Positions 11,619 to 18,611 are shown, numbered from the stretch's first letter. The stretch: DNA of 18,814 nt from Nanoarchaeota archaeon (GCA_018897155.1 JAHILE010000053.1:1-18814); one strand, 5' to 3'. Made by a program: numbers and translations. The notes: a model not told the origin generated them from the sequence alone.

Positions 11619-13878
11619 TAGCGACACCTCGCAAACTTTCAACCAATTCCGTCATATCACGAATATTATAATTATTCTGTTCGCGTTCTGGTATCGAAGA
11701 AAGAATATCAACTGCGATTTTATAATCTGTTTGCGCACCATCAAAACTTAAGCGGTCTAAAATCTGCGCTTTGATTTGTTCTGAAATGGCAGGTTTGGCA
11801 GGTTTGGCAGGTATTTCACTACTCCTATTAGTAATAATATTATTTACATTTTCCGTTAGGGTTGGACTTTGACTGCCAACACTGCCAACACTGCCAACTT
11901 TTCCAACAAAAGTATCATCAAAAACATTTTTTTGTGTTTTTTCTTCTTCATTCTTACAAAAAAGAAATTTTTGGCGACTACCTCGTTGTTCAACATTGTC
12001 AATTAAAAGCAAAATGTCTGATAAACGGCGACGAACAAATTTAAGTAATTTTTTTCCAAATTTACTTTTACCTGATAGCTCCTTAAAATCAAAATTTTCA
12101 AACAATTCATTTTTTATGACAATATCTATTATTTCATCTTTAGTGAGCCAACCTTTATTTTTTTCATTTTTTTTGGCAAAGCATAATTCAAAAAGTTTTT
12201 TCATATCTGCCGTTTCACTATCACCAGCAATTTTTAATGTTTCTGTTGAAGATTTGCAAGGACTATCATATCCCGCAGCTTCCATAATACCGCCGCAGAT
12301 TTCAGCCCATTCAGGGAATGATGCAAACGGAACGCTACCAGCTTTACTATCGTTTTCAATCCAATTTCTGATTAAAGCATAAAGCGCAGATAGAATCAGT
12401 CCTCTTTTTTCCGCAACCCAACCGTGTAAGTTCGGATTTGAAAATTTACGCGCGTTTGCGTCCTCCATTTCTAAGAAAAGATTGATAAAACGGCATCTAT
12501 TAGCTAAGTCTGGTGTAAAACCAATACCTACATTACCCGATAATGAATATTCCATCTCGTTATCATATTCAACATTCTCGTTTTTTCCAAGAAGTCTATC
12601 ACATATTTTTTTAGCTGTGATTTGCATTTCAAAAACAGCATTATTGATATATCCCTTATTGTTTGCGAAATGCAACCGCTTACGATTGCTTAAAGCAGCC
12701 GATGTCATTTTTTTACGGAATTCCTCATTATTATTCGTTTTTGCGTTATCACTTGTAGATATAGGCGGCTCTTCAAGCGCAAAACCTTCATAAACAATAC
12801 CCGTTATACCTGCCAAATAGTCTTTTCCGGCGCGTTCTCTATTCGCAATATAGAAAAATACGGGTGTTCTTGTGTTAAAATCAGAATATAAACCGCGTAA
12901 AAACGGCGTTAATAATGCACTAATAGCATTTATTTTATCTTGGTCAGTTTCAAAACAAAACTCTTGTAGTGTAAGTTTAATAATTTCTTTAGCTTCGTCA
13001 AGCGTCATATCCGGATTTTCAATAATTGGCGCATCAAGCGGCATCCAAGAATTAAAGCGCGCGTCATAACCACTTTTAGGGAATGTTAGTTTTTCTTTGT
13101 AAATGATAGGCATTTGAACAGTGAAAATTCGGTTTATAATTGGTAATCCTGACTGCATTATTTCAGAACATAATAATGTATTCGCCAAATCCGAATTCAT
13201 ACTTTTCTCTTTTTCTTCAAAATTACCATTTTTTAGTTTAACATACGTAAAGGGAACAAAATATTTTTCAGCCAAAGTGATAAATCTACTTGGTCGTAAA
13301 TTTACAAATCCTGTAAAACTTTCTTCAGAGTCTTTATTTAATTTTATTTTTCTAATTTCAACAATTTCGCGTATGTCTGACTTGAAAAATAATATATTTT
13401 TAAATTTCAAAACTCCAATAACATCATTAGCAAAGTCACTTATCAGTCTACCATTTCGTGGTAATTCAATCAGTTGTTTACATTCGGATTGCGTTTTTTT
13501 TCCTTCAACGAACCATTCAGGCTCAAGAAGCTTTACAATGTCAATATAATGGTCGTTTTCACCAGATTTATGATGGTCTTTAAAACCACCTACACCAGTT
13601 TCCATATTTTCTATAAGATTTACAGAACCCGTAGTATGTTCGGGACAAAGTGGATTGAATTTTAAAGCAATAATCCGTATCTTTTTTTCAGTATCAATTT
13701 TATCTTTTGTGACGTCTTCATGCACTCTTTGAAGCTTGTCAGGATGCCACGCAATCAATTCAGTTGGTGTTGGGAGATTATCTTTACTTCTTTGGGGTTT
13801 TGACACGACTGGAGCTTGCGCCGTTGGTGGCGCAAACTTATTCATCATTTCTTCGGTTAAAATTTCACAATCACTCAT
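11611..13878 (-). CDS. D5/SF3-like replicative ATPase-helicase (755 aa)
   Basis: The start at 13878 follows GGTGATTCTAA and overlaps the primase stop (ATGA). Residues 75-110 look like a degenerate CHC-type zinc element (CPEH...GGFKDHH). Residues about 335-475 form the ATPase core. Its Walker A-like motif is IANRERAGKDYLA (345-356). The Walker B position reads RLHFANN (401-407) where family members usually have an acidic residue. A sensor-like SGNVGIGF (447-454) and an arginine-finger-like DLANRCRF (457-464) follow. The C-terminus (560-645) resembles a winged helix, then comes a VGS/PAK repeat linker (659-696) and a last helical domain. Helicases of this class work with the adjacent primase in plasmid and viral replication. 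The altered Walker B may mean a different catalytic residue or weakened ATPase activity. Confidence 0.8.
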   Translation of the reverse strand: MSDCEILTEEMMNKFAPPTAQAPVVSKPQRSKDNLPTPTELIAWHPDKLQRVHEDVTKDKIDTEKKIRIIALKFNPLCPEHTTGSVNLIENMETGVGGFKDHHKSGENDHYIDIVKLLEPEWFVEGKKTQSECKQLIELPRNGRLISDFANDVIGVLKFKNILFFKSDIREIVEIRKIKLNKDSEESFTGFVNLRPSRFITLAEKYFVPFTYVKLKNGNFEEKEKSMNSDLANTLLCSEIMQSGLPIINRIFTVQMPIIYKEKLTFPKSGYDARFNSWMPLDAPIIENPDMTLDEAKEIIKLTLQEFCFETDQDKINAISALLTPFLRGLYSDFNTRTPVFFYIANRERAGKDYLAGITGIVYEGFALEEPPISTSDNAKTNNNEEFRKKMTSAALSNRKRLHFANNKGYINNAVFEMQITAKKICDRLLGKNENVEYDNEMEYSLSGNVGIGFTPDLANRCRFINLFLEMEDANARKFSNPNLHGWVAEKRGLILSALYALIRNWIENDSKAGSVPFASFPEWAEICGGIMEAAGYDSPCKSSTETLKIAGDSETADMKKLFELCFAKKNEKNKGWLTKDEIIDIVIKNELFENFDFKELSGKSKFGKKLLKFVRRRLSDILLLIDNVEQRGSRQKFLFCKNEEEKTQKNVFDDTFVGKVGSVGSVGSQSPTLTENVNNIITNRSSEIPAKPAKPAISEQIKAQILDRLSFDGAQTDYKIAVDILSSIPEREQNNYNIRDMTELVESLRGVANG
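11787..11896. repeat. Two 9-base triplet repeats in inverted orientation
   Basis: TGGCAG occurs at 11787, 11796 and 11805 (unit GGCAGGTTT). Its reverse complement CTGCCA occurs at 11873, 11882 and 11891 (unit CTGCCAACA). They encode the PAKPAKPA and VGSVGSVGS linker of the ATPase. Nine-base units keep the frame, so copy number can vary without breaking the gene. Confidence 0.75.
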
Positions 13879-14561
13879 TTAGAATCACCCTTTAATGCTT
13901 CAGGAACGCTCAGAATCTTAGAAATCCTGTGCGGTCTTGCAGGGATTGAATCGCCCTTGCACGCCCACGTTCCGTAAAGCTTCCATATTCGGTTTGCATC
14001 GGCGAACATATCCAGTTTTAGCCCTTTAGTGTTATCGAATTTGTCTTTTATTATTTTCTGGATTCCCGCGATTTTCGTTTCGGCTTGCGGCGTGTTCGGC
14101 ATATTAATTCTAATCAGGACATGCGCGCCGTTTCCGCTATCTGCAACGATACCTTCAGGCATTCCCATTGCTTTCAAACCATCGCGTATTTCGTATGCTT
14201 TCTTAATCGCAAGCTCGTGTTCTTCGTTGCTGCTTGAAATACCAGTCGGGCGGTCTGCGTCTATGTCAATCGGTATCCACCTTCTTTTCAGGATATGCTC
14301 TTTTGAGGTCGTTAGCTTAGCTCCTGTCTGAACGCGATTATATGCACGCGCAAGAAGTGCAGGTATGCAAGGGTTAAGTGTGACATAAACGCCTTCAGCT
14401 ATTTTTTCATATTTTGCCGCGCATTTCGCAAGCTTGTCGAAGTCATCAAAAAAACCCGAATCGATTTTGCCATATCCTCCTTTAGTTATTACGCGAAGTT
14501 CAACAACATCGCCAGCCTCAAACAAAACGTCTAATACTTTTCGTATTTCTTTTTCTGTCAT
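13875..14561 (-). CDS. Archaeo-eukaryotic primase/PrimPol-type protein (228 aa)
   Basis: This is an AEP-superfamily primase, synthesising RNA or DNA primers for element replication. I chose the ATG at 14561 because GGTGATTCT precedes it exactly. An upstream run of Mets in frame (to 14633) overlaps the acidic mini gene and has no better site. Motif I is WIPIDIDADRP (D99, D101, metal ligands). Motif II is DSGNGAHVLI (S142, H147). Motif III is LDMFADANRIWKLYGT (D188, R191, K194). The N-terminal 60 residues carry an EIRKVLDVLFEAGDVVELR module, often seen before plasmid/phage AEP cores. The size is that of a stand-alone core. The stop overlaps the ATPase start (ATGA), giving the classic primase-helicase pair of archaeal plasmids and viruses. 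Confidence 0.85.
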   Translation of the reverse strand: MTEKEIRKVLDVLFEAGDVVELRVITKGGYGKIDSGFFDDFDKLAKCAAKYEKIAEGVYVTLNPCIPALLARAYNRVQTGAKLTTSKEHILKRRWIPIDIDADRPTGISSSNEEHELAIKKAYEIRDGLKAMGMPEGIVADSGNGAHVLIRINMPNTPQAETKIAGIQKIIKDKFDNTKGLKLDMFADANRIWKLYGTWACKGDSIPARPHRISKILSVPEALKGDSK

Positions 14562-14595
14562 AGAATCACCATAAAAATCATAACGCGGCGCTGTA

Positions 14596-14751
14596 TTAAT
14601 TATCATCATTCTCTCTAAATTCGGCATCATCATCGCTGCGTTCTTCCCATTCTATAAATGTGGTTCCGTCTTCGTTTTCATATACATCAAAATCAGCGCA
14701 TTTCGCGCCAGCATCCGTCTTTATTGCAATAACTTCATTTTTTCTATCCAT
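14596..14751 (-). CDS. Acidic mini protein (51 aa)
   Basis: The ATG at 14751 follows GGTGAATTTT. The product begins basic (MDRKNEVIAIKTDAGAKCAD) and becomes strongly acidic (FIEWEERSDDDAEFRENDDN). The first half may form two strands (VIAIKT, FDVYENEDGTTFIEWEE), the second a disordered acidic tail. Small acidic proteins in mobile elements can mimic DNA or regulate the next protein; no family is recognised. It sits 13 bases after the 14765 gene and 34 bases before the chosen primase start. Confidence 0.55.
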   Translation of the reverse strand: MDRKNEVIAIKTDAGAKCADFDVYENEDGTTFIEWEERSDDDAEFRENDDN

Positions 14752-14764
14752 AAAATTCACCAAA

Positions 14765-14926
14765 TCATAAATTTTTTCTCACTATAAATCTTCTGAACGG
14801 CGACATATCGGCAGACCACCAAACCGTCTTACCAGCGTGCAATCCGCACGCACAAACCATTATTTCAGTCTTGCCAGCTTCGACTAAACAGCCACAAGCA
14901 AGCGTTTTAAGCGGGTCATCCATCAT
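14765..14926 (-). CDS. Mini protein with paired CxC motifs (53 aa)
   Basis: This frame begins ATGATG at 14926, four bases beyond the preceding stop. The product has two CxC pairs (ACGCLVEAGKTEIMVCACGL: C11, C13, C25, C27), which can bind one zinc as a short ribbon or knuckle. A basic C-terminus follows (PFRRFIVRKNL). The second Met is equally possible as start. The preceding gene's end, GATGGGTGGTTAAA, contains GGTGG-like sequence that can act as its ribosome site. It is a probable nucleic-acid-binding accessory of the replication operon; no family is recognised. Confidence 0.55.
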   Translation of the reverse strand: MMDDPLKTLACGCLVEAGKTEIMVCACGLHAGKTVWWSADMSPFRRFIVRKNL

Positions 14927-14927
14927 T

Positions 14928-15101
14928 TTAACCACCCATCGAACTAAAAATATTGCTTTTTTTAATTTCGTTTAACTTCCGAAGAGCTTCCATTTGCACG
15001 TGAAATTCGTGTCTTTTTTGGCTTGCTTTGACTGCGTATGTTTCGGCTAATTTTGAATAACGAACGAGTTCAGTCAAGGTTCGGTTTGTATTCACATTCA
15101 T
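14928..15101 (-). CDS. Helical mini protein (57 aa)
   Basis: The ATG at 15101 overlaps the stop of the 15098 gene (ATGA-type coupling). The product (MNVNTNRTLTELVRYSKLAE..., then QKRHEFHVQMEALRKLNEIK) is almost entirely predicted helix with heptad-like hydrophobic spacing, ending SSMGG. A helical hairpin or coiled-coil dimer is likely. There is no recognised family. Its place in a row of overlapping small genes upstream of the primase suggests an early regulatory or replication accessory role. Confidence 0.5.
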   Translation of the reverse strand: MNVNTNRTLTELVRYSKLAETYAVKASQKRHEFHVQMEALRKLNEIKKSNIFSSMGG

Positions 15102-15277
15102 TTGGTATAACGCCGTTTTGAGGCAAAAGTTATCGTTTTTTTGTATTTTTTTGTAGTATTTTCGGGCATAGTAATCACCGTTTTAGTATCATTTAATGGC
15201 TCTTCTGTTGCGGTTTCTTCGCTTAGGTCTGCTTCCGCCTCCATAATTAACATCGCTTGATTTTCGATTATGCTCAT
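15098..15277 (-). CDS. Acidic-then-basic mini protein (59 aa)
   Basis: The ATG at 15277 overlaps the upstream stop (ATGA). The N-terminal 30 residues are acidic (IMEAEADLSEETATEEPLND). The C-terminal 25 are Lys/Arg/Thr-rich (TTKKYKKTITFASKRRYTK). It is likely disordered, perhaps with an RNA/DNA-binding tail. I recognise no family. It is kept as a gene because of the precise overlaps with both neighbours and consistent frame usage. Confidence 0.5.
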   Translation of the reverse strand: MSIIENQAMLIMEAEADLSEETATEEPLNDTKTVITMPENTTKKYKKTITFASKRRYTK

Positions 15278-15600
15278 AAAGATGCCTCTTTGTTTTTTGC
15301 TCTGAGAATTGTGATATTCTGCGAATTGTATTCAAGAAAACCGCGTTGTTTCAAAAGTTTTAGAACTATTTTGTATTCATTACCAAAGAAAAAAGAGCCG
15401 CATATGCCACGAAATTCGCGGATGCTTATTTTTGTTTTTACAATATTATTTTCTGCTTTCAAACGTTTGTCAATAAAATTAAGAATGCGCTCTTCTATTT
15501 TGACAACACGCCTTTCCACAAATCCCGATAACTCAGCATTTGAGATAGGGGGTGTTATATATAAAGTCTCTAAATCATTAATCTTATTATCAGATAACAT
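15274..15600 (-). CDS. Winged-helix-like small protein (108 aa)
   Basis: The ATG at 15600 follows AGGAG about 12 bases upstream. Residues 30-50 form a charged helix (VVKIEERILNFIDKRLKAEN). Residues 56-102 read KISIREFRGICGSFFFGNEY, then KIVLKLLKQRGFLEYNSQNITILR. This fits a winged helix, in which 'EYKIVLKLLKQRGFLEY' is the recognition-helix side and 'NITILR' the wing. It is probably a DNA-binding regulator. Upstream lies a symmetric repeat (15621-15645). The gene's stop overlaps the next ATG (ATGA). A long opposite-strand open frame over this gene is a shadow. Confidence 0.65.
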   Translation of the reverse strand: MLSDNKINDLETLYITPPISNAELSGFVERRVVKIEERILNFIDKRLKAENNIVKTKISIREFRGICGSFFFGNEYKIVLKLLKQRGFLEYNSQNITILRAKNKEASL

Positions 15601-15620
15601 TTTGAAACAACTCCTGCCTT

Positions 15621-15645
15621 TAAGCGCGCTTCATACCCGCGCTTA
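15621..15645. repeat. Inverted repeat TAAGCGCG / CGCGCTTA
   Basis: Perfect 8-base arms (15621-15628, 15638-15645) are separated by nine bases, 21 bases upstream of the 15600 start. The site is GC-rich within an AT-rich area. It could be an operator for one of the operon's DNA-binding proteins or a leader hairpin. Confidence 0.5.
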
Positions 15646-15658
15646 TCGGCGCATATTT

Positions 15659-15751
15659 TCAATCAATTATAACCAAACCAAGTTCTCGCGCCTCGTTGAA
15701 TTTCTCTCGCGCCATCGCTTTTATGAATTCGATTCGCTCTTTAGTCAGCAT
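15659..15751 (-). CDS. Tiny helical protein overlapping the RHH-like gene (30 aa)
   Basis: The ATG at 15751 overlaps the end of the 15745-15891 gene by seven bases. The 30-residue product (MLTKERIEFIKAMAREKFNE...) is one amphipathic helix followed by LVIID. It could be a partner peptide of the ribbon-helix-helix-like protein, or the unneeded tail of a once longer toxin-like protein. Support is limited to the overlap and the helical character. Confidence 0.35.
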   Translation of the reverse strand: MLTKERIEFIKAMAREKFNEARELGLVIID

Positions 15752-15891
15752 TTTGTATCGCCTGTTTGTGATTTTTCTATCAATCGGTTAACTATTCCAT
15801 CATAAGATTCCATTTTCTTACCAACATTGCGCAAACGCTGACGCGTTTCTTTTTTTATAGGAATTGTTGTTATATCTGTCATTTGAATCAT
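15745..15891 (-). CDS. Ribbon-helix-helix/antitoxin-like protein (48 aa)
   Basis: The product reads MIQMTDITTIPIKKETRQRL, then RNVGKKMESYDGIVNRLIEK. A short N-terminal strand (ITTIPIKKETR) is followed by two helices (RQRLRNVGKKM, SYDGIVNRLIEK). This closely follows the pattern of archaeal VapB/RHH-like proteins, where 'I.v...tk..L...k...ESYD.vI.rLi' is usual. It would be a dimeric DNA-binding repressor. Starts at 15891 or 15882 (Met4) are possible. It is the first gene of the replication operon and faces the divergent regulator at 16004. No PIN toxin is adjacent, so a control role is more likely than toxin-antitoxin. Confidence 0.65.
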   Translation of the reverse strand: MIQMTDITTIPIKKETRQRLRNVGKKMESYDGIVNRLIEKSQTGDTKC

Positions 15892-16003
15892 CTTATTGTA
15901 TATTTAGTTATTATAATCTACTTATTGTAGTTTATAGTGCTTTAGAAAAGCTTATAAAGACAAGAAACAATAATATACATTAAAACTGTATTGGTAGATT
16001 AAA
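15892..16003. promoter_or_regulatory. Divergent promoter region between the replication operon and the regulator
   Basis: For the minus-strand operon, TTATAATA lies about 20-25 bases before the start. For the plus-strand gene, CTTATAAAG (about 15951-15959) precedes GGTAGATT and the ATG at 16004. Candidate operators are a direct repeat CTTATTGTA (15892-15900 and 15921-15929) and a far inverted pair TAATCTAC (15914-15921) / GTAGATTA (15994-16001). Confidence 0.6.
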
Positions 16004-16816
16004 ATGACGAAAGATGCACTAAGAAAGATAAAGAATACTCAAGGGAAAAAAATATATTTGTTGTTGTTATTCGAATCATTGTCTTGCAAACAAATATCTC
16101 GGGCTTTGGGAAGTAACCGTGATGTGTCGGTTTATCTAAATAGTTTTGAAAGGGCGGGTTTTATAGAATATGATGTTGACAGAACCCTTAATCATTTTGA
16201 AATATTTGTTAATGACCATAAAGGCGAAGCAAAGAAACGTTTTGAAAGAAAGTTTAAAGCAGAACGTGAGTTAGCTAAGACGTTAAAAGTAGGGGAGCGA
16301 CTTAGTGTGAAGGAACATTTTTTTAAGGCAACATTGAAACCCTTTTTTATTATGCTTGATGAACGAAGCAAATCACAATTAGGTGAAACTGAACGTGCGC
16401 GAAAGATACAATTAAAACGAGGTGATAAAGAAGGTTTTCTTGAAGCAAAAAAACAGCCATTTCATATACTTTCAGAAAAAGAAAAGGAAGTGCTTACATT
16501 ATTTTGGAAAGAGCATGAAAAGATTAGTTTGCCCTTTTTATTAAAGATAGTTATTTTACCAAGAGACGATTCTTTCACAATATTTGCTTTTCTTCACAAA
16601 TATTTTTCTAAATTATTTGAAAAAAAGAGGAAGGAAGGATATGAATTCAATGAAGAAGAACAAAGTGTTGCATATCTCATATATTTTACTAAAATTGATA
16701 TTATTGACATAGTTGTAGACAACCTCGTATTACAAAAATTAGAAGATGGGTTTAGGAAGATTCCAATTTATGACGGTCATGTTGTGGTTTCTAATGTCTT
16801 TTTGAGTGATGAGTGA
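16004..16816 (+). CDS. Winged-helix regulator, divergent from the replication operon (270 aa)
   Basis: The ATG at 16004 follows GGTAGATTAAA. Residues 1-60 form a winged helix: ALRKIKNTQGKKIYLLLLFE (helix 1), SCKQISRALGSNRDVSVYLN (helices 2-3) and FERAGFIEYDVDRTLNHFEI (wing). A long charged helix at 70-100 (GEAKKRFERKFKAERELAKT) could be a coiled coil. Residues 160-270 are mixed helical with LSEKEKEVLTLFWKEHEKI. I recognise no full-length family. As the only sizeable plus-strand gene inside the element, opposite the replication operon, it is probably its repressor or copy-number/lysogeny-type switch. That is inference from arrangement. The gene is AT-rich. It ends 29 bases before the convergent end of the 16846 gene. 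Confidence 0.7.
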   Translation: MTKDALRKIKNTQGKKIYLLLLFESLSCKQISRALGSNRDVSVYLNSFERAGFIEYDVDRTLNHFEIFVNDHKGEAKKRFERKFKAERELAKTLKVGERLSVKEHFFKATLKPFFIMLDERSKSQLGETERARKIQLKRGDKEGFLEAKKQPFHILSEKEKEVLTLFWKEHEKISLPFLLKIVILPRDDSFTIFAFLHKYFSKLFEKKRKEGYEFNEEEQSVAYLIYFTKIDIIDIVVDNLVLQKLEDGFRKIPIYDGHVVVSNVFLSDE

Positions 16817-16845
16817 TTTAATAATCTTTGACGTGCCTTAAGACT

Positions 16846-17118
16846 TTATTTAATTACGTGGCTTAATTTCTCTATCTCTAACGTTATCTGTTTAAGTTGT
16901 TTTTCATGGTCATAAATAACCCACGTTATAGCAAAAATCCCAATGACAATAAATCGCATCGCAGATAGTAGGTCTCCCTGCTCCATAAAAAATATCATAA
17001 CGCCAATAACTATGGCAAGAACGCCTGCAAACTTAACATTTAGGTATGAAAGGGTTTTTTGGTACTCATTATCTAATTTATTTTTAGAGATTTGAAACTT
17101 TCTTTCCGTTTCTTCCAT
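16846..17118 (-). CDS. Two-helix membrane protein with coiled-coil flanks (90 aa)
   Basis: The ATG at 17118 follows AGTGAGTAAG; a GTG at 17127 in frame is the alternative. The product begins with a charged helix (METERKFQISKNKLDNEYQK). Two hydrophobic segments follow (FAGVLAIVIGVMIFFMEQ and MRFIVIGIFAITWVIYDH), and it ends with another charged helix (EKQLKQITLEIEKLSHVI). The flanking helices should be on the same cytoplasmic side. The layout resembles small holin-like, exclusion or membrane-anchored accessory proteins, but no family is recognised. It is translated after the 17120-17323 gene in the integrase operon. Confidence 0.6.
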   Translation of the reverse strand: MEETERKFQISKNKLDNEYQKTLSYLNVKFAGVLAIVIGVMIFFMEQGDLLSAMRFIVIGIFAITWVIYDHEKQLKQITLEIEKLSHVIK

Positions 17119-17119
17119 C

Positions 17120-17323
17120 TTACTCACTTGTTAAGATAATCATTCCAAAAATAACTACAATCAAAGAAATCGTTGATAGGTTTTCATTCTTACCCAAGGA
17201 GGATGTATAAGCTACAGCACCCCCACACAAACAAAACAGTCCCCATTGCTTCTTAGTTAAGCCCAAAAATGTAGGTGGCATACATAATTCTTTGTCCGTT
17301 TTCGTATATATACGTTCTTTCAT
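17120..17323 (-). CDS. Two-helix membrane protein (67 aa)
   Basis: The ATG at 17323 overlaps the integrase stop (ATGA) and follows GGTGGTGAAGGC, a strong ribosome site. After a basic, polar N-terminus (MKERIYTKTDKELCMPPTFL) come two hydrophobic segments (WGLFCLCGGAVAYTSSLG and STISLIVVIFGMIILTSE) joined by a short GKNEN turn. It ends right after the second segment. Tight coupling to the integrase, and to the next membrane gene, suggests the three are made together. Such pairs may anchor, exclude or signal, but the function is not recognised. Confidence 0.6.
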   Translation of the reverse strand: MKERIYTKTDKELCMPPTFLGLTKKQWGLFCLCGGAVAYTSSLGKNENLSTISLIVVIFGMIILTSE

Positions 17324-18597
17324 GCCTTCACCACCATCTCCTTCCTCAATTCCCGCAGCAATTCCGCCTTCAATTCCGCGATTTCAGCGTTGAAAACCGC
17401 CTTTTCTTCGGCGTTAAACGCGTTAAAGCTGAATTTGCCGCTTGCTTCGTTTATCGTTTTGATTGTCGGGTCTGCAATCATTCCGCATTTTTCGCACATT
17501 AACTGATGCGGCGATAAATCCGTTCCGCATTTGCATTTCTTAGCAACAAATACGCTTTTCTTACGTTCTTGTACAGGCATTTCTACACCTGCTGCATCGC
17601 AATATGCGCTTTCTGTGTCGGAGTCGTCCATGTGAAGATATGTAGATTCAAGAACATTGCTTCCTTTCGCATGCCGAAGAACCATTTTAATTTTTGAAGT
17701 TTGCATACCTTTTTCAATTAAGTCCTCTGCTCTTGAATGCCTAAGCCTGTAAAGTGGAATTGCTCGACCCAGAACCTTCTTGCTTAATCCATGTATCATC
17801 TTGCGCCATGTCGAATCACGCCAATACTTAGGCTTTCCGTCTTTCAGAAGGTAAAATAACGGACTATTTGGGCTTCTAAAAGCATGGTTATTGAGCCAGC
17901 TTGTCAATAATGGCGCGGATGTTATGCAGTAGATATACCCCTGCCCTGTCTTTCCATCAACTTCTATCTTATAGCCTCTTTCGGTTCGGGTTATATCTTT
18001 AATATCCACCCCCCGAAGTTCTGATGGTCTTGCCGCGCTTTCAAACAGAATAGAAATAATTGTTTTGTATTGTAGTGTAGACGCAGAAGCCACAAGTTGA
18101 TTAACCTGTTCTTCGGTCACTAAGTCCTCCTTTCGCAGCTTGTTTTTGACATTCTTTTTGACCAGATGGCACGCTCTTGGGCTTTGCCCTTTGCATGTCA
18201 CGCCATCCAAGAACTTAAACAACATCTTCAAAACGCCGGTAAAGTCATTTAATGAGTTCTCTTTGTATCGTTTCGGCTGTATGTCTTTCCCAATGTTAAT
18301 TTCTTTATTAATTTCAGCCTGATTGATAACCCTCTGCCTTAACAGCGTCATAACAGCATCGCAGTCGTCTTTTGTAAAGTCTTCAAAATCCTTGCCGTAT
18401 GTTTCGGCGAGAATCTTGCAGTTGATTATGTACTTTCTGACGCGCATTATAGAAAGCCCTTTAGCTATCAGGTATTGCTCCAGCCTTACAATCACAGCCT
18501 TGTTTCTTTCGCTGATATTCGCGTTCTTCAAGCCGTTTTCGGCGCGCTTCAAATGCCTCGACACTTCAAATAACTCTTCTTTTTTCTGTTCATCCAT
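17320..18597 (-). CDS. Tyrosine recombinase/integrase with a zinc ribbon (425 aa), R..YxxR..Y type
   Basis: I chose the ATG at 18597: GTGATT precedes it, and TATAAAA lies about 25 bases upstream. A GTG at 18633 in frame is less likely. Residues 30-155 form the core-binding domain and 160-325 the catalytic domain. R190 is in SAARPSELRG, K216 in DGKTGQG, Y283 and R286 in PLYRLRHSRA, H309 in LRHAKGSN, and nucleophile Y320 in ESTYLHMD. The usual HxxR is YxxR, as described for pNOB8-type archaeal integrases. Residues 355-371 form a zinc ribbon (CKCG...CEKCG), followed by a C-terminal coiled coil (EAEL-type, 397-420). It heads an operon with two membrane genes. It is probably the enzyme that inserts the element; the left recombinase may serve dimer resolution or excision. 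Confidence 0.88.
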   Translation of the reverse strand: MDEQKKEELFEVSRHLKRAENGLKNANISERNKAVIVRLEQYLIAKGLSIMRVRKYIINCKILAETYGKDFEDFTKDDCDAVMTLLRQRVINQAEINKEINIGKDIQPKRYKENSLNDFTGVLKMLFKFLDGVTCKGQSPRACHLVKKNVKNKLRKEDLVTEEQVNQLVASASTLQYKTIISILFESAARPSELRGVDIKDITRTERGYKIEVDGKTGQGYIYCITSAPLLTSWLNNHAFRSPNSPLFYLLKDGKPKYWRDSTWRKMIHGLSKKVLGRAIPLYRLRHSRAEDLIEKGMQTSKIKMVLRHAKGSNVLESTYLHMDDSDTESAYCDAAGVEMPVQERKKSVFVAKKCKCGTDLSPHQLMCEKCGMIADPTIKTINEASGKFSFNAFNAEEKAVFNAEIAELKAELLRELRKEMVVKA

Positions 18598-18611
18598 AGC
18601 AATCACATCGC

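Larger units (their letters stand above)
1447..18081 (+). repeat. Dispersed 11-mer TGTAGTGTAAG
   Basis: Exact copies, all in plus orientation, lie at 7477-7487, 9901-9911, 10190-10200, 11556-11566 and 12965-12975. Near copies are TGTAGTGTAAA at 1447, GTAGTGTAA at 1594, and TGTAGTGTAG at 18071. One inverted near copy (GTTACACTACA) lies at about 2381-2391. The sites fall in genes (various frames) and right after stop codons. Confidence 0.75.

Noticed and set aside
12482-13549. Several plus-strand frames of 65-142 codons
   Set aside because: They are antisense to the ATPase gene, with Ser/Phe/Leu-rich shadow composition and no ribosome sites.
15257-15805. 182-codon plus-strand frame
   Set aside because: It lies over three coupled minus-strand genes with ribosome sites and shows no domain character.
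15659-15891. Complete toxin-antitoxin pair at the head of the replication operon
   Set aside because: The RHH-like protein fits an antitoxin pattern, but the overlapping 30-codon frame is too short and lacks PIN or other toxin motifs.
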